Shown: positions 10,705 through 20,673, counted from the first letter of the stretch. The stretch is DNA of 64,000 bases from Burkholderia sp. BCC0322 (GCF_902833045.1 NZ_CADFDU010000001.1:1240673-1304672), one strand, 5' to 3'. A program made the numbers and translations. The notes: a model not told the origin generated them from the sequence alone.

Positions 10705-11625
10705 ATGCTTGACGCGGTAACACTGGATCAATTGCGCACCTTTATTGCGGCGGCTGAAACCGGAAGCTTCTCGGCTGCGGGTCGAAAGCTGGGGCGAGCG
10801 CAGTCGGTCGTGAGCCACACTCTTGGCAATCTCGAGGCTCAACTTGGCGTGCAGCTGTTTGATCGGACAAGTCGCAGCCCCACGCTAACCGTGATTGGCC
10901 GAGAATTACTTGCGGATGCTCGCGTCGTGGCGAGCGACATGGACCTCTTTAAGGCCAGGGCGAAGGGACTGGCCGGAGGGCTGGAGCCGGAGCTTAGTGT
11001 GGTGGTTCACGTTTTCCTCCCCACTGATGTGCTGACCCAAGCGGTGAGCGCCTTTCATGGCATGTTTCCTCGCACGCCTCTGCGCATTTCAGTGGAGGGC
11101 ATGGGAGCCGTGATCGAACCGGTGCTTGAGGGGCAAAGCTCTTTCGGCATACGCGCACCACTACTTACGAATCATCCGGATCTGACAAGTGAGCACCTGA
11201 TGACCGTGCCCTATCTGATGGTTGCCTCGCCTCAGCATCCGCTGGCCCTCCATCAAGGGCCGATTCCTGCGCGCGAACTGGCACGGCACGTGCAGCTTGT
11301 GCTGAGCGACCGTTCACAGTTGACGGGAAAGACCGATCTGGGCGTGCTATCTCCGGCAACGTGGCGGCTGTCTGACCTGGGGGCAAAACATGCCTTCTTG
11401 AAGGCCGGATTGGGTTGGGGCGGCATGCCGTTGCACGTCGTTCAAGCGGACGTCGACAGCGGTGCTCTCGTGCCGCTGGAGTTCGAGGAAACACGTGCCA
11501 ACGCTTCCATCTCATTGGCGGCCATCTACCGGACCGATACACCACCCGGTCCTGCAGGGCGGTGGCTACTCGACCAGCTCAAAGCGGTGGCCGGTCGCGA
11601 AAAGTCCGCGCGCCATTCGCCCTGA
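10705..11625 (+). CDS. LysR family transcriptional regulator
   Basis: The 306-aa protein has a typical N-terminal winged HTH ([48 protein letters not shown] in order, residues about 6-55). A periplasmic-binding-like effector domain follows. It is transcribed away from azoR and probably senses an aromatic, quinone or thiol-reactive compound. It converges on the TetR gene; their stop codons are 4 bp apart. Confidence 0.9.
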   Translation: MLDAVTLDQLRTFIAAAETGSFSAAGRKLGRAQSVVSHTLGNLEAQLGVQLFDRTSRSPTLTVIGRELLADARVVASDMDLFKARAKGLAGGLEPELSVVVHVFLPTDVLTQAVSAFHGMFPRTPLRISVEGMGAVIEPVLEGQSSFGIRAPLLTNHPDLTSEHLMTVPYLMVASPQHPLALHQGPIPARELARHVQLVLSDRSQLTGKTDLGVLSPATWRLSDLGAKHAFLKAGLGWGGMPLHVVQADVDSGALVPLEFEETRANASISLAAIYRTDTPPGPAGRWLLDQLKAVAGREKSARHSP

Positions 11626-11629
11626 ATGG

Positions 11630-12340
11630 TCAAGTATTGCAGCATCCCGACAGGAAAAATGCGACGCTAGCCTGTACGTGCTGATCGATTTTGGCGCGCA
11701 ATAACGTGAGATCTTCGCCAACGAGCGCCCGCATGAGCAGGGGGCCTACGACCAGATCAAGAAAGAAGCGTGCTGTGGTCTCGATATGTGCAGGGCCAAG
11801 AGCGGGATACCGCCGGATGTCCGCAGTACCTACGATGTCGCGCAAGGCTTCCAGTACCCTGGCGACGCCTCGCTCTCGTGCGCCCAGTCCGAAATTGGCC
11901 AGTTCGGGAACGCGTCGCGCCTCGGCGGCGGAAAGGCGCATGAAATCGATCACATCGTCTGAGAGCAACTGGCCGAGCATGCCCTGTCCGATGTTGATGA
12001 GTCGCTCCTCCAGGGTTGCTCCCTGGATTGCGTAGTGGCCAAAGTTCGCGTTGACCCGCGCAGCATTGCGGATTCCTACCGCGGCGAAGAGTGCCTCCTT
12101 GGTCGCGAAGCGCGAATATATGCTCGGTTTGCCGGCGCGGGCGAGGCGCGCTATTTCATCAATGCTTGCTCCATGAAGGCCGCGCTCCATGAAAACTGAA
12201 TAGGCAGCGTTCAGGATACGTTCGTCAACCTCGCCGGCGAGCGTGTCCGGCGGACGTCCGGTACGGACGGCTGGCGGCTTGGACGTCTTTTTCGGGGCAG
12301 CTTTCGGCGGCGGCATAGGCAAGGCGAAGGTTGTTTGCAT
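11630..12340 (-). CDS. TetR family repressor
   Basis: From ATG 12340 (AGGGGATC ribosome site) the product is 236 aa: a Pro/Lys-rich N-terminal tail (PPPKAAPKKTSKPP), then a TetR HTH (ILNAAYSVFMERGLHGASIDEIARLARAGKPSIYSRFATKEALF, residues about 40-85) and a ligand-binding domain. It lies divergent to the extradiol/VOC gene and RND efflux operon. Two GAACGAAACG-type palindromes lie in the shared promoter region, the likely operators for autorepression and for repression of the efflux operon. Confidence 0.88.
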   Translation of the reverse strand: MQTTFALPMPPPKAAPKKTSKPPAVRTGRPPDTLAGEVDERILNAAYSVFMERGLHGASIDEIARLARAGKPSIYSRFATKEALFAAVGIRNAARVNANFGHYAIQGATLEERLINIGQGMLGQLLSDDVIDFMRLSAAEARRVPELANFGLGARERGVARVLEALRDIVGTADIRRYPALGPAHIETTARFFLDLVVGPLLMRALVGEDLTLLRAKIDQHVQASVAFFLSGCCNT

Positions 12341-12385
12341 CACGAGATCCCCTTGATTTACCACGCTTGGGCGCTTCCGTAAAGA

Positions 12386-12407
12386 AACGAAACGGTCTCG
12401 TATCGAA
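12386..12407. promoter_or_regulatory. Second, imperfect TetR operator
   Basis: AACGAAACG-GTCT-CGTATCGAA repeats the layout of the perfect palindrome at 12444-12471. The left arm is identical over 9 bp and the right arm has three changes. It lies 46 bp upstream of the TetR gene start (12340) and is therefore placed to control that gene. Confidence 0.55.
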
Positions 12408-12443
12408 AGTTGTTGACACTCCGTGATCGAATCGGTAGTTTAA

Positions 12444-12471
12444 ATGAACGAAACGGTATCGTTTCGTTCAT
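12444..12471. promoter_or_regulatory. TetR operator (perfect palindrome)
   Basis: Arms ATGAACGAAACG (12444-12455) and CGTTTCGTTCAT (12460-12471) are exact inverted repeats of 12 bp around GTAT. The site is 23 bp before the ATG at 12495, so a bound repressor would block transcription or early elongation of the efflux operon. Confidence 0.75.
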
Positions 12472-12494
12472 GGTCGAGTCACAGGAGATGTCTA

Positions 12495-13109
12495 ATGAAT
12501 ACCGAAGTCACTATCCGCCCGAAGCTGCAACACTTCGGGCTTGTCACCGGCAATGTCGACGCAATGACCGATTGGTATCGGCAGGTGCTGGGCATGACCG
12601 TCAACTATCGCTTCGGTAACGAAGGGGGTACGCAAGGCGGGCCTCCATTTCATGGGGTCTTTGTCAGCAATGACGAGGTACACCATCGCATCGTGTTCTT
12701 CGAGGTGCCTGGCTATGAACCTGACGCGACTCGTCGGGCCGGCATGCAGCACGTCGCTTTTGAGTACCGCACTCTGGATGACCTTCTGGGCACTTATGTA
12801 CGGCTGAAAGGTTGTGGGATCGAGCCGCTCTTTGCTGCGGGGGAGGGTTTTCAAACCGTGTTCAACTACGCGGACCCGGATGGCAATGTGGTGGAACTGA
12901 ACGTCAATAACTACGGCAACGATTGGACGGCATCCGAGCACATGCGTAACCCACCGGGAGGGCATGCGTGGCGCAAGCTCCTCGATCCCGAAAAACTCGT
13001 CGCCGCTCGTCTCGCCGGCGCGACACCGGAGCAGATCCACGAGGAAATTTTGGCCGGTAAATTCGCGCAGGAGCGTTCACACGGCAGGCGCCACACCAGC
13101 GAGTCATGA
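12495..13109 (+). CDS. Single-domain VOC / extradiol-dioxygenase-like protein
   Basis: The 204-aa product from ATG 12495 has a strong ACAGGAG ribosome site. It shows one pair of VOC modules with candidate metal ligands in LQHFGLVTGNVD, MQHVAFEYRTLDDL and DGNVVELNVN (His-His-Glu), as in small ring-cleavage or glyoxalase-type proteins. The C-terminal 60 residues (HAWRKLLDPEKLVAARLAGATPEQIHEEIL) form a helical tail. It is the first gene of the TetR-controlled rightward operon that contains the RND pump, so it may act on a compound that the pump also exports. Confidence 0.78.
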   Translation: MNTEVTIRPKLQHFGLVTGNVDAMTDWYRQVLGMTVNYRFGNEGGTQGGPPFHGVFVSNDEVHHRIVFFEVPGYEPDATRRAGMQHVAFEYRTLDDLLGTYVRLKGCGIEPLFAAGEGFQTVFNYADPDGNVVELNVNNYGNDWTASEHMRNPPGGHAWRKLLDPEKLVAARLAGATPEQIHEEILAGKFAQERSHGRRHTSES

Positions 13110-13483
13110 GCCATCCATGGGGTTCACTGAACCGGTCGAATATCCGAACACAAGAGTTAGGGACCGGCAAGTACCGAGTGCGGCGCAATCGCCAAGTCAC
13201 TTCGTTTGCGGTTTGGGAAATCGAAGACACAGGTGGCTGCGGGATACCCGAGCAATTGCGCATCCATCTATCGGGTTTCTCGATGGGCCTCATCGAAAAA
13301 GATCGGCTATTCACGGGCGTACTGCGCGATTACCCTGCGAGCGCGATCACGCATTTGCATTGCCCGCACGAATCAGCACCGCAACTAATCGGTTCGCTGT
13401 ACCTCGGCGCGCCTATGAGTCAGGACAGGCATGCGGCCGCACGTGAGCAAAACTACCTCACTTACGCTTACGCGCGCTCGTGA
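13106..13483 (+). CDS. Hypothetical protein, translationally coupled to the VOC gene
   Basis: The ATG at 13106 overlaps the preceding stop in an ATGA arrangement, which indicates translational coupling. The 125-aa product has no signal peptide or membrane segment. It contains a patterned core (WEIEDTGGCGIPEQLRIHLSGF, GLIEKDRLFTGVLRDYP) that I do not recognise. It lies 46 bp before the outer-membrane efflux gene. I consider it real because of the coupling and spacing, with unknown function. Confidence 0.6.
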   Translation: MSHPWGSLNRSNIRTQELGTGKYRVRRNRQVTSFAVWEIEDTGGCGIPEQLRIHLSGFSMGLIEKDRLFTGVLRDYPASAITHLHCPHESAPQLIGSLYLGAPMSQDRHAAAREQNYLTYAYARS

Positions 13484-13529
13484 TGGTGCACTGCATCGTC
13501 GCGCCTGCCACTCCCGTCAAGGCTAATCC

Positions 13530-15047
13530 ATGAAGACCTCCGTACTCCGTGGCTGGACACCACGACTCAGCCTGCTGAGCGTCGTATTGCTTGGTGCTTG
13601 TGCCGTCGGCCCCGACTTCGTTCGGCCGCCGACCCAAGATGCCGACTACTCTTCGAGCCCGATTCCCACGGGCACTGCATCGACCGACGTACCGGGCGGT
13701 GCCTCACAACGCCTCGTCATCGGCATGGATATTCCGGGCCTTTGGTGGACGCTATTCAGATCGCCCGATCTGAACGAGATGATCAACGAAGCCATGCACG
13801 CCAATCCCGACGTTGCTGCCGCGCAGGCTTCGCTTCGGCAAGCGAACGAACTCGCATCCGCAGATCGCGCATCGTTTTTCCCCACTTTGGGTGCGAGCGG
13901 GTCGGTCACCAGAGAGCAGGCCTCATTCGGTGCATTTCCGCCCCAGTTGCTGACCGTCAACACGGCTTCACTTACCGTCTCCTATGCGCCGGACATATTT
14001 GGCGGAACACGTCGGCAAGTCGAGTCGGCCGAAGCACAGGCGCAATACCAGCGGTTTCAACTCGAAGCGACTTACCTAACGCTAACGGCTAACGTTGTAA
14101 ATACAGCTGTGACGCTGGCGTCCGTTCGCGACCAGATTGCCGCTACGAACGAAATCGTGCGCGTGCAGACGGCGCAGTTGAACCTGATCAAGTCTCGGCT
14201 TGCACTAGGGGCCGTATCCAACGCGGATGTTTTCGCCCAGGAGGCGGCGTTGGCGCAAACGCTGGCGACCCTTCCGCCTCTGCAGAAGCAGCTCGACCAG
14301 GCTCGCAACCAGATGACGGCCTATTTGGGGCGTTTTCCAAACCATGAGCGCGTTGAGCGCTTCAAACTGGAGGACCTTCGTCTTCCTGACGATCTGCCCG
14401 TAAGCCTTCCATCCGCGATTGTGGAGCAGCGACCCGACGTGCGCGCGGCTGAAGCGCAATTACACCAGGCCAGCGCCAATATCGGTGTGGCTATCGCCAA
14501 TCAATTGCCCCAGCTCAGCCTCACGGGGTCTATTGGTAGCAACGCGTCTCGTCTTGCCGATCTGTTTTCTTCCGGCACGGGCATTTGGAGTCTTGCCGGT
14601 TCAGTCACGCAGACAATCTTCGATGCAGGTGCACTCAGGCACCGCAAACTGGCGGCTATCGCGGCCTACGATGCGTCATCTGCACAATACCGAGGCACGG
14701 TCATCAGAGCATTTCAAGACGTCTCGAACGCTTTGCGAGCGCTGGAGACCGATGCCGACACTCTCGTCGAGCAGGTTAAGGCCGAGCGAGCTGCGCGCGA
14801 TAGCCTGAATCTCACGCAGACCCAGTATCGACTCGGAGCGGTTGGCTATATCAATCTACTAACCGCTCAGCAATCCTACCAAAATGCCATCTTGGCACGC
14901 GTGCGTGCACAAGCCAGTCGCTACAGCGATACAGTCGCGCTGTTTCAAGCGTTAGGCGGCGGTTGGTGGAACCGCCGTACTGAACCGCCCAGTCAATCGG
15001 TCGCCGAGAATATTTCCTCGCGCCGCGTCGAACAACGGAATCCTTGA
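13530..15047 (+). CDS. Outer-membrane efflux lipoprotein (NodT/OprM family)
   Basis: A 505-aa TolC-like channel. The N-terminus has a lipoprotein signal with the lipobox LLGAC followed by AVGPDFVRPP, typical of NodT-family proteins. Two OEP repeats follow (NEMINEAMHANPDVAAAQASL near 85; RPDVRAAEAQLHQASANIGVAIANQLPQLSLTGS near 300). It forms the outer exit duct of the tripartite pump coded by the next two genes. Confidence 0.92.
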   Translation: MKTSVLRGWTPRLSLLSVVLLGACAVGPDFVRPPTQDADYSSSPIPTGTASTDVPGGASQRLVIGMDIPGLWWTLFRSPDLNEMINEAMHANPDVAAAQASLRQANELASADRASFFPTLGASGSVTREQASFGAFPPQLLTVNTASLTVSYAPDIFGGTRRQVESAEAQAQYQRFQLEATYLTLTANVVNTAVTLASVRDQIAATNEIVRVQTAQLNLIKSRLALGAVSNADVFAQEAALAQTLATLPPLQKQLDQARNQMTAYLGRFPNHERVERFKLEDLRLPDDLPVSLPSAIVEQRPDVRAAEAQLHQASANIGVAIANQLPQLSLTGSIGSNASRLADLFSSGTGIWSLAGSVTQTIFDAGALRHRKLAAIAAYDASSAQYRGTVIRAFQDVSNALRALETDADTLVEQVKAERAARDSLNLTQTQYRLGAVGYINLLTAQQSYQNAILARVRAQASRYSDTVALFQALGGGWWNRRTEPPSQSVAENISSRRVEQRNP

Positions 15048-15055
15048 GACTAACC

Positions 15056-16246
15056 ATGGCAGATCACTCGCTTTACTCCTCCGGCCAAGCGGAAACGCAG
15101 AAGAGTCTTCCAAAACGGCGCTTGTTGCGGCCAATGCTCATCATGCTCGTCGTCGTCGTCGTGGTTGTGCTTATCATCGGCGGCACAAAGTTCGTTCAGG
15201 TATCAAAGTTGATCGCGCAGGCAAAGACACCTCAGCCGCCTGCCGTCGTGACCGCTAGCCCCGTCCGGCTCGACTCGTGGCAGCCGGGCGTCTCCGCAGT
15301 TGGATCCCTGAAAGCGTATCGCGGTGTCGACGTTACGTCGGAAGTGGGAGGCATCGTACGCGCTATCGCGTTCAAGTCGGGGCAAGACGTTTCGGCCGGC
15401 CAGACCCTACTGCAGCTCAATGCCGATACTGACTTCGCGCAACTGCGTTCGCTTGAGGCAACGGCCCAACTTGCCGCCACCGTTCTGAAGCGGGACAAGG
15501 CGCAATTAAATGCGAGCGCCATCTCCCAAGCCCAGGTCGACGCCGACGAAGGTGACTGGAAGTCCAAGCAAGCAGCCGTCGACCAGCAGCGCGCGCTGCT
15601 TGCGAAAAAATCGATCGCTGCGCCGTTTTCCGGGCGCATCGGGATCACTGCAATCAACCCGGGCCAGTACTTGAATCCCGGCGACAAGATTGCCACGCTG
15701 ACGACGCTCGATCCAATCTACATCGATTTCAATGTGCCGCAAGGCCAGAAGTCCGAGATCGCATTGGGCCAGGTCGTTTCGGTGAGCACGGAGGGGGTAC
15801 CTGGACAGATGTTCACCGGCAAGGTGACGGCCATCGATACAAAAGTCGATCAGACCACGCGCAATATCACGATCGAAGCGACGGTTCCCAATCCGCGGCA
15901 GCTTCTGCTTCCCGGCATGTTTGCTCGCGCGGTCGTCACCTCCGGAGTACCGCAAGACTATCTGACAATCCCGCAGACGGCCGTGACCTACAACCCCTAC
16001 GGTGCCACCGTTTTCATTGCAATTCCGGGCAAGGATGCGCAGGGGAAGGATATATCGACTGCGAAGCAGACCTTTGTGCGGCTCGGTGCAACGCAAGGCG
16101 ATCAGGTTGCCGTAACGAACGGTTTGAGGGCAGGAGACGTGGTGATCACGAGCGGGCAAATGAAGCTCAAGAATGGCTCGACCGTGAGGATAGACAACAG
16201 TAACCCGCCGACGAATGACGCGTTTCCTACACCGCAGGAAAATTGA
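15056..16246 (+). CDS. RND efflux periplasmic adaptor (HlyD/AcrA type)
   Basis: I take ATG 15056 (396 aa); the frame also opens at a TTG overlapping the previous stop. An N-terminal signal-anchor helix (LIMLVVVVVVVLIIGG) precedes a lipoyl/biotinyl half (GIVRAIAFKSGQDVSAGQTLLQLNAD), a short helical hairpin and the second half (IAAPFSGRIGITAINPGQYLNPGDKIATL). This membrane-fusion protein links the inner-membrane pump to the outer-membrane channel. Confidence 0.92.
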   Translation: MADHSLYSSGQAETQKSLPKRRLLRPMLIMLVVVVVVVLIIGGTKFVQVSKLIAQAKTPQPPAVVTASPVRLDSWQPGVSAVGSLKAYRGVDVTSEVGGIVRAIAFKSGQDVSAGQTLLQLNADTDFAQLRSLEATAQLAATVLKRDKAQLNASAISQAQVDADEGDWKSKQAAVDQQRALLAKKSIAAPFSGRIGITAINPGQYLNPGDKIATLTTLDPIYIDFNVPQGQKSEIALGQVVSVSTEGVPGQMFTGKVTAIDTKVDQTTRNITIEATVPNPRQLLLPGMFARAVVTSGVPQDYLTIPQTAVTYNPYGATVFIAIPGKDAQGKDISTAKQTFVRLGATQGDQVAVTNGLRAGDVVITSGQMKLKNGSTVRIDNSNPPTNDAFPTPQEN

Positions 16247-16253
16247 GGCCGCC

Positions 16254-19200
16254 ATGAAATTTACCGATATCTTCATCAAGCGGCCTGTCTGGGCAGTCGT
16301 TATTTCCGCACTAATCTTGATACTTGGTCTGCGTTCGATCGCCAGTCTGCCCATTGCGCAATGGCCGCGTACAGAAAACGCGGTGGTGACCATTACGACC
16401 AACTACTACGGCGCCGACGCATCCACGATCGCCGGCTTCATCACGCAGCCGCTTGAATCTGCGATTGCCCAGGCACAAGGAATCGACTATCTCTCTTCGT
16501 CAAGTGTGTCGGGTGTGTCGACCATCACTGCGACGCTACGTCTGAACTACGATGCGACCAAAGCGTTGACTGAGATAAACACTCAGGTCAACTCGGTTCG
16601 CAACCAACTCCCCGCGCAGGCGCAGCAGCCAATTCTCTCTGTCGCGGTAGGCCAAACCACCGACGCGATGTACATTGGGTTCTACAGCGATGTTCTCCCG
16701 ACCAACAACATTACGGATTATCTGAGCCGGGTCGTGAAGCCAAAGCTCGATTCGATTGAAGGGGTGCAAACGGCAGAAATCTTGGGCGGGCGCCAGTTTG
16801 CCCTCCGCGCGTGGCTGGATCCGGACAAACTGGCGGCACACAACATTTCTGCGCAGGACGTGTACGCCGCATTGTCGAACAACAACTACCTGTCCGCCAT
16901 TGGTTCGACGAAAGGTCAGATGGTTATGGTCGACCTGACAGCCGGCACCGATCTGCACAGTGTTGACGAGTTCAAGCAGCTTATTGTCAAGCAGAGCGGT
17001 GACGCGCTCGTGCGCCTCCAGGACGTGGCCACCGTGGCGTTGGGTGCTGAGGACTATAACTCGAGTGTTGCGTTCTCCGGTAAGCGTTCCGTCTTCATTG
17101 GTATCAAGGTGGCCCCGAACGCCAACATTCTGACCGTCGCATCGAAGGTTCGCTCCGTCTTTCCGGAGTTGCAGGCACAGTTGCCGTCGGGTGTGACCGG
17201 TGGAATCGTGTACGACTCCACGGAATACATCAACACGTCGATCAAAGAGGTCGTCAAGACGCTGGTCGAGGCGCTCTTCATCGTAACGGTCGTCATCTTC
17301 CTTTTTATTGGTTCGTTGCGCGCTGTCGTCGTGCCGCTTGTCGCGATACCGCTGTCGCTGGTCGGCACCTTCTTCATCATGTATGTGCTCGGCTATTCGG
17401 TCAATCTGCTCACGCTGCTTGCGCTAGTGCTTGCGATTGGCCTTGTGGTAGACGACGCCATTATTGTGGTGGAGAACGTCGATCGCCACATCAAGGAAGA
17501 GAGTAAGAGCGTACTCGAAGCCGCCCTCATCGCGGCGCGCGAACTCGGTGGTCCGATTGTGGCTATGACGGTGGTTCTCGTGGCGGCGTACGTCCCTATC
17601 GGGATGCGCACGGGCCTCACAGGCGCACTCTTCAAGGAGTTTTGCTTTTCGCTCGCCGGCGCAGTGGTCGTTTCCGCGATCGTAGCGCTCACCCTCTCTC
17701 CAATGATGACTTCGCGCTTGTTTAAGGCCGGGCAGCAGGAAGGACGCTTTGCGCTTCTGCTGGACCGGTACTTTGACCGGCTGCGTGACAGCTATGAAAG
17801 GGTTCTTGTCAAAGCAATCGATGTGTGGCCGGTTCTCGTGACTTTCGGTTTCATCCTTGCCTTGCTCGCAGGGGCTGCGGCCATGACGGCGAAAAGTGAG
17901 CTATCGCCGACCGAGGACCAAGGGTTGGTATTTATGCAGATCAAGGGGGCTGCTAATGCATCACCCGAACAGATGCAGCGCATTGCGGATCAGGCTTTCC
18001 AGATTGCGCGCAAAGAGCCGGAATACAGTCAGATGTTTCAGTTGATCGGCGTGCCCGCCCTCAATCAGGGATTGGGCGGTGTGCTGCTCAAGCCGTGGGA
18101 CCAGCGTGCTCGCACTCAAGCAGATCTTGTGATGGACCTGCAGCGCAAATGGAACAATGTTCCTGGCGCACTGATCGCGGCTTTCCCGCTACCCTCCCTG
18201 CCAGGCTCGCAAGGGTTGCCTGTTCAATTTGTGATCACTACGACTGAGCCGATCAGCAATCTGAACGATGTTGCGCGGGCCGTGATGGCAGAAGCGCAGA
18301 GGCAGCAACTCTTCTGGTTCGCGGATCTTGACCTCAAGCTGGACAAGCCTCGGGCAAAAGTGGTGGTTGACCGTGAGAAGCTCGCTGCCATGGGTATGAC
18401 GGAGGCGGATTTCGGCTCAGCGTTGTCTGCGGCACTTGGCGGCAACTACGTGAACTACTTCTCGATCGCAGGGCGCTCCTACAAAGTGATTCCACAATTG
18501 CTGCAGGTTGATCGCCTGAATCCCGATCAGATTCTCGACAACTACATCCGCACCCCGTCAGGCGCCATGATTCCTGCGCGCACGGTGGCCCATGTTGAGA
18601 CGTCGGTTCAGCCGCAATCGATCAACCACTTCCAGCAGCTCAATTCGGCGACGATTTCTGGTGTTAGCGGACTCTCGCAGGGCGAGTTGTTGCCGAAGCT
18701 CCAAGCTATTCTCGAGAAGGTTGCGCCCAAAGGCTATTCGGCTGATTCCTCAGGTGAGTCGCGACAATTTGTCCAGGAGTCCGGCGGTTTTCTGGGCCTG
18801 CTCCTTTTCTCCCTCCTGATTGTCTATCTGGCGCTTGCTTTCCAGTTCGAGAGCTATCGCGATCCTGTGGTGATCTTGTTTTCCGTGCCGCCAGCGCTTT
18901 TCGGCGCGCTGGCGTTTATCACCACCGGATTTGCGTCCATTAACGTGTATACACAGGTCGGCCTCGTGACCCTGTTGGGCCTGATTACGAAGCATGGCAT
19001 TTTGATGGTGCAGTTCGCCAATGAACTTCAGCGTGGCGGCCGCAGCAAGCGCGAGGCGATTCAGGAAGCTGCAGCTGTGCGCCTGCGGCCAATTCTTATG
19101 ACGACTGCCGCCATGGTCTTGGGTGTCGCACCGCTGGTATGGGCTGCGGGTGCGGGTGCAGCAGGGAGGCACGATATGGGGCTTGTGATCTTCTCGGGCC

Positions 19201-19331
19201 TGGGTATTGGTACGTTGCTGACGTTGTTCGTGGTCCCCGCAATGTACATGTTCGTCGGCAGCACGCACGCAACTGATGCTGCTGAACCGGCACGTGTTCC
19301 GGATGCGCCTGTAGTGTTTTCCAGATCGTGA
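16254..19331 (+). CDS. RND multidrug efflux permease (HAE1 family)
   Basis: The 1,025-aa proton-driven transporter begins MKFTDIFIKRPVWAVVISAL, the normal start for the family. It has 12 predicted helices and two large periplasmic loops. The proton-relay residues are present: the Asp-Asp pair in GLVVDDAIIVVENVDRH (TM4) and the Lys in GLITKHGILMVQFAN (TM10). It starts 7 bp after the adaptor stop. The substrate range is unknown; the neighbouring dioxygenase-like genes suggest aromatic or quinone-like compounds. Confidence 0.94.
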   Translation: MKFTDIFIKRPVWAVVISALILILGLRSIASLPIAQWPRTENAVVTITTNYYGADASTIAGFITQPLESAIAQAQGIDYLSSSSVSGVSTITATLRLNYDATKALTEINTQVNSVRNQLPAQAQQPILSVAVGQTTDAMYIGFYSDVLPTNNITDYLSRVVKPKLDSIEGVQTAEILGGRQFALRAWLDPDKLAAHNISAQDVYAALSNNNYLSAIGSTKGQMVMVDLTAGTDLHSVDEFKQLIVKQSGDALVRLQDVATVALGAEDYNSSVAFSGKRSVFIGIKVAPNANILTVASKVRSVFPELQAQLPSGVTGGIVYDSTEYINTSIKEVVKTLVEALFIVTVVIFLFIGSLRAVVVPLVAIPLSLVGTFFIMYVLGYSVNLLTLLALVLAIGLVVDDAIIVVENVDRHIKEESKSVLEAALIAARELGGPIVAMTVVLVAAYVPIGMRTGLTGALFKEFCFSLAGAVVVSAIVALTLSPMMTSRLFKAGQQEGRFALLLDRYFDRLRDSYERVLVKAIDVWPVLVTFGFILALLAGAAAMTAKSELSPTEDQGLVFMQIKGAANASPEQMQRIADQAFQIARKEPEYSQMFQLIGVPALNQGLGGVLLKPWDQRARTQADLVMDLQRKWNNVPGALIAAFPLPSLPGSQGLPVQFVITTTEPISNLNDVARAVMAEAQRQQLFWFADLDLKLDKPRAKVVVDREKLAAMGMTEADFGSALSAALGGNYVNYFSIAGRSYKVIPQLLQVDRLNPDQILDNYIRTPSGAMIPARTVAHVETSVQPQSINHFQQLNSATISGVSGLSQGELLPKLQAILEKVAPKGYSADSSGESRQFVQESGGFLGLLLFSLLIVYLALAFQFESYRDPVVILFSVPPALFGALAFITTGFASINVYTQVGLVTLLGLITKHGILMVQFANELQRGGRSKREAIQEAAAVRLRPILMTTAAMVLGVAPLVWAAGAGAAGRHDMGLVIFSGLGIGTLLTLFVVPAMYMFVGSTHATDAAEPARVPDAPVVFSRS

Positions 19332-19348
19332 CAGGAGGTGGCGATACC

Positions 19349-20593
19349 ATGTCTGGAACAACGAATCGTCTGCCGCTGCGAGTTATGGCCCCCTTGTTCG
19401 GGGTAGTAGCCATCGACGCGATTGGCATGGGCGTTATCTTGCCCTTGCTACCGTTCTATTCGCAGCACTTTGGTGCTAGCCCGTTCGCCATCGGCGCGCT
19501 GGTGGCTATTTTTTCGCTGGGGCAGTTTGTTGCCGCTCCTATGCTTGGCAGGCTCTCTGATCGGTATGGCCGGAAGGTCGTTCTTCTGGGGAGCCAAATT
19601 GGGACATGTGTGAGTTTGGTTGTGCTTGCATGCGCAGGCAATCTTGTGGTCGTCTTCGTGGCGCGCATGCTTGACGGTATTACGTCCGGCAATCTTTCTG
19701 TCGCCAATGCCTATGCAGTCGATCATAGTTCCCCGCAAACTCGACGCCGTGCAATCGGCCTCGTCGGTGCCGCAGTCGGCGTGGGAATGATGCTTGGCCC
19801 GTCCCTCTCCGCAGGTCTGTCGCATATCTCGATGACTGCCCCGGTCTGGGGAGCCGCGATGTTGTCCGCCTTGAGTGTGGTGGTCAATCTGGTCTGGCTG
19901 CCGCCTGACGAAAAGGGCCCGTTGAGTCGCGTCGCTCAACAGATGTCATCTGTATGGAAATCGTTCGGCTCTGCAGGTGCATCGCCCGTGCTTGTCGTTC
20001 TGGCACTGTTCTACTTTGCCTTTGCCATGTACGTGTCTCAGTTTGCGCTGTTTCTGCAAGCGCACTACCTCTGGAATGGAGTCCGGTTCGGGCCACGTGA
20101 GGTGGGCTACATTTTCACCGCGGCCGGTGCGATCAATATCGTGATTCAGGTCATCGCGATGAAAAGGCTTGAACGAGTCATTCCCGAACATCTCCTTGCA
20201 GTTGTCAGCCTGCTGTTATTTTCTGCGGGAATCACCATCTTTACTGTTCTGCCAGGTCTCGCGCCGCTGATTGTTGGACTGGTGATGGCAAGCATTGGAA
20301 CGGCAATGACCAGGCCGACGCTGATGGCCGCATTGTCGATGACGTCTTCACCGCAGCAGCAGGGCGCCCTGATGGGAGTGAATACTTCTCTCATGGCGGT
20401 CTGCAATATCTTTGCGCCACTCTTTGCGGGGGCGTGTATTGATCACGGCTTGTATGTCGGCTGGGGGCTGGCCATCGCCTGCATTATGGCAGCGGGCGGG
20501 TGCTGCACGTTGGTTCTGGCAAGGCGAAAAAAGTGGCCTATCAACCGTATCCCGCTGTCGGTGGAAGGGGCGCTTCGGCCGGAGCGGCAATAA
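19349..20593 (+). CDS. MFS drug exporter (TetA-like)
   Basis: From ATG 19349, with an AGGAGG site 10 bp upstream, the product is 414 aa with 12 likely helices. Motif A of the family is seen as GRLSDRYGRKVVLLG after TM2, and the N-terminus (FGVVAIDAIGMGVILPLLPFYSQHFGAS) is TetA-like. The GTG at 19328 would overlap the RND gene but is less well placed. It is the fifth gene of the efflux operon and may add an independent single-component route. Confidence 0.88.
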   Translation: MSGTTNRLPLRVMAPLFGVVAIDAIGMGVILPLLPFYSQHFGASPFAIGALVAIFSLGQFVAAPMLGRLSDRYGRKVVLLGSQIGTCVSLVVLACAGNLVVVFVARMLDGITSGNLSVANAYAVDHSSPQTRRRAIGLVGAAVGVGMMLGPSLSAGLSHISMTAPVWGAAMLSALSVVVNLVWLPPDEKGPLSRVAQQMSSVWKSFGSAGASPVLVVLALFYFAFAMYVSQFALFLQAHYLWNGVRFGPREVGYIFTAAGAINIVIQVIAMKRLERVIPEHLLAVVSLLLFSAGITIFTVLPGLAPLIVGLVMASIGTAMTRPTLMAALSMTSSPQQQGALMGVNTSLMAVCNIFAPLFAGACIDHGLYVGWGLAIACIMAAGGCCTLVLARRKKWPINRIPLSVEGALRPERQ

Positions 20594-20673
20594 CGCCTCG
20601 GAGCGGCGGGACGCGACCGGATCCCGGCGATAAACTATCGGCTTTACCGCAGTCACAATGGGATAGGGTAAAC

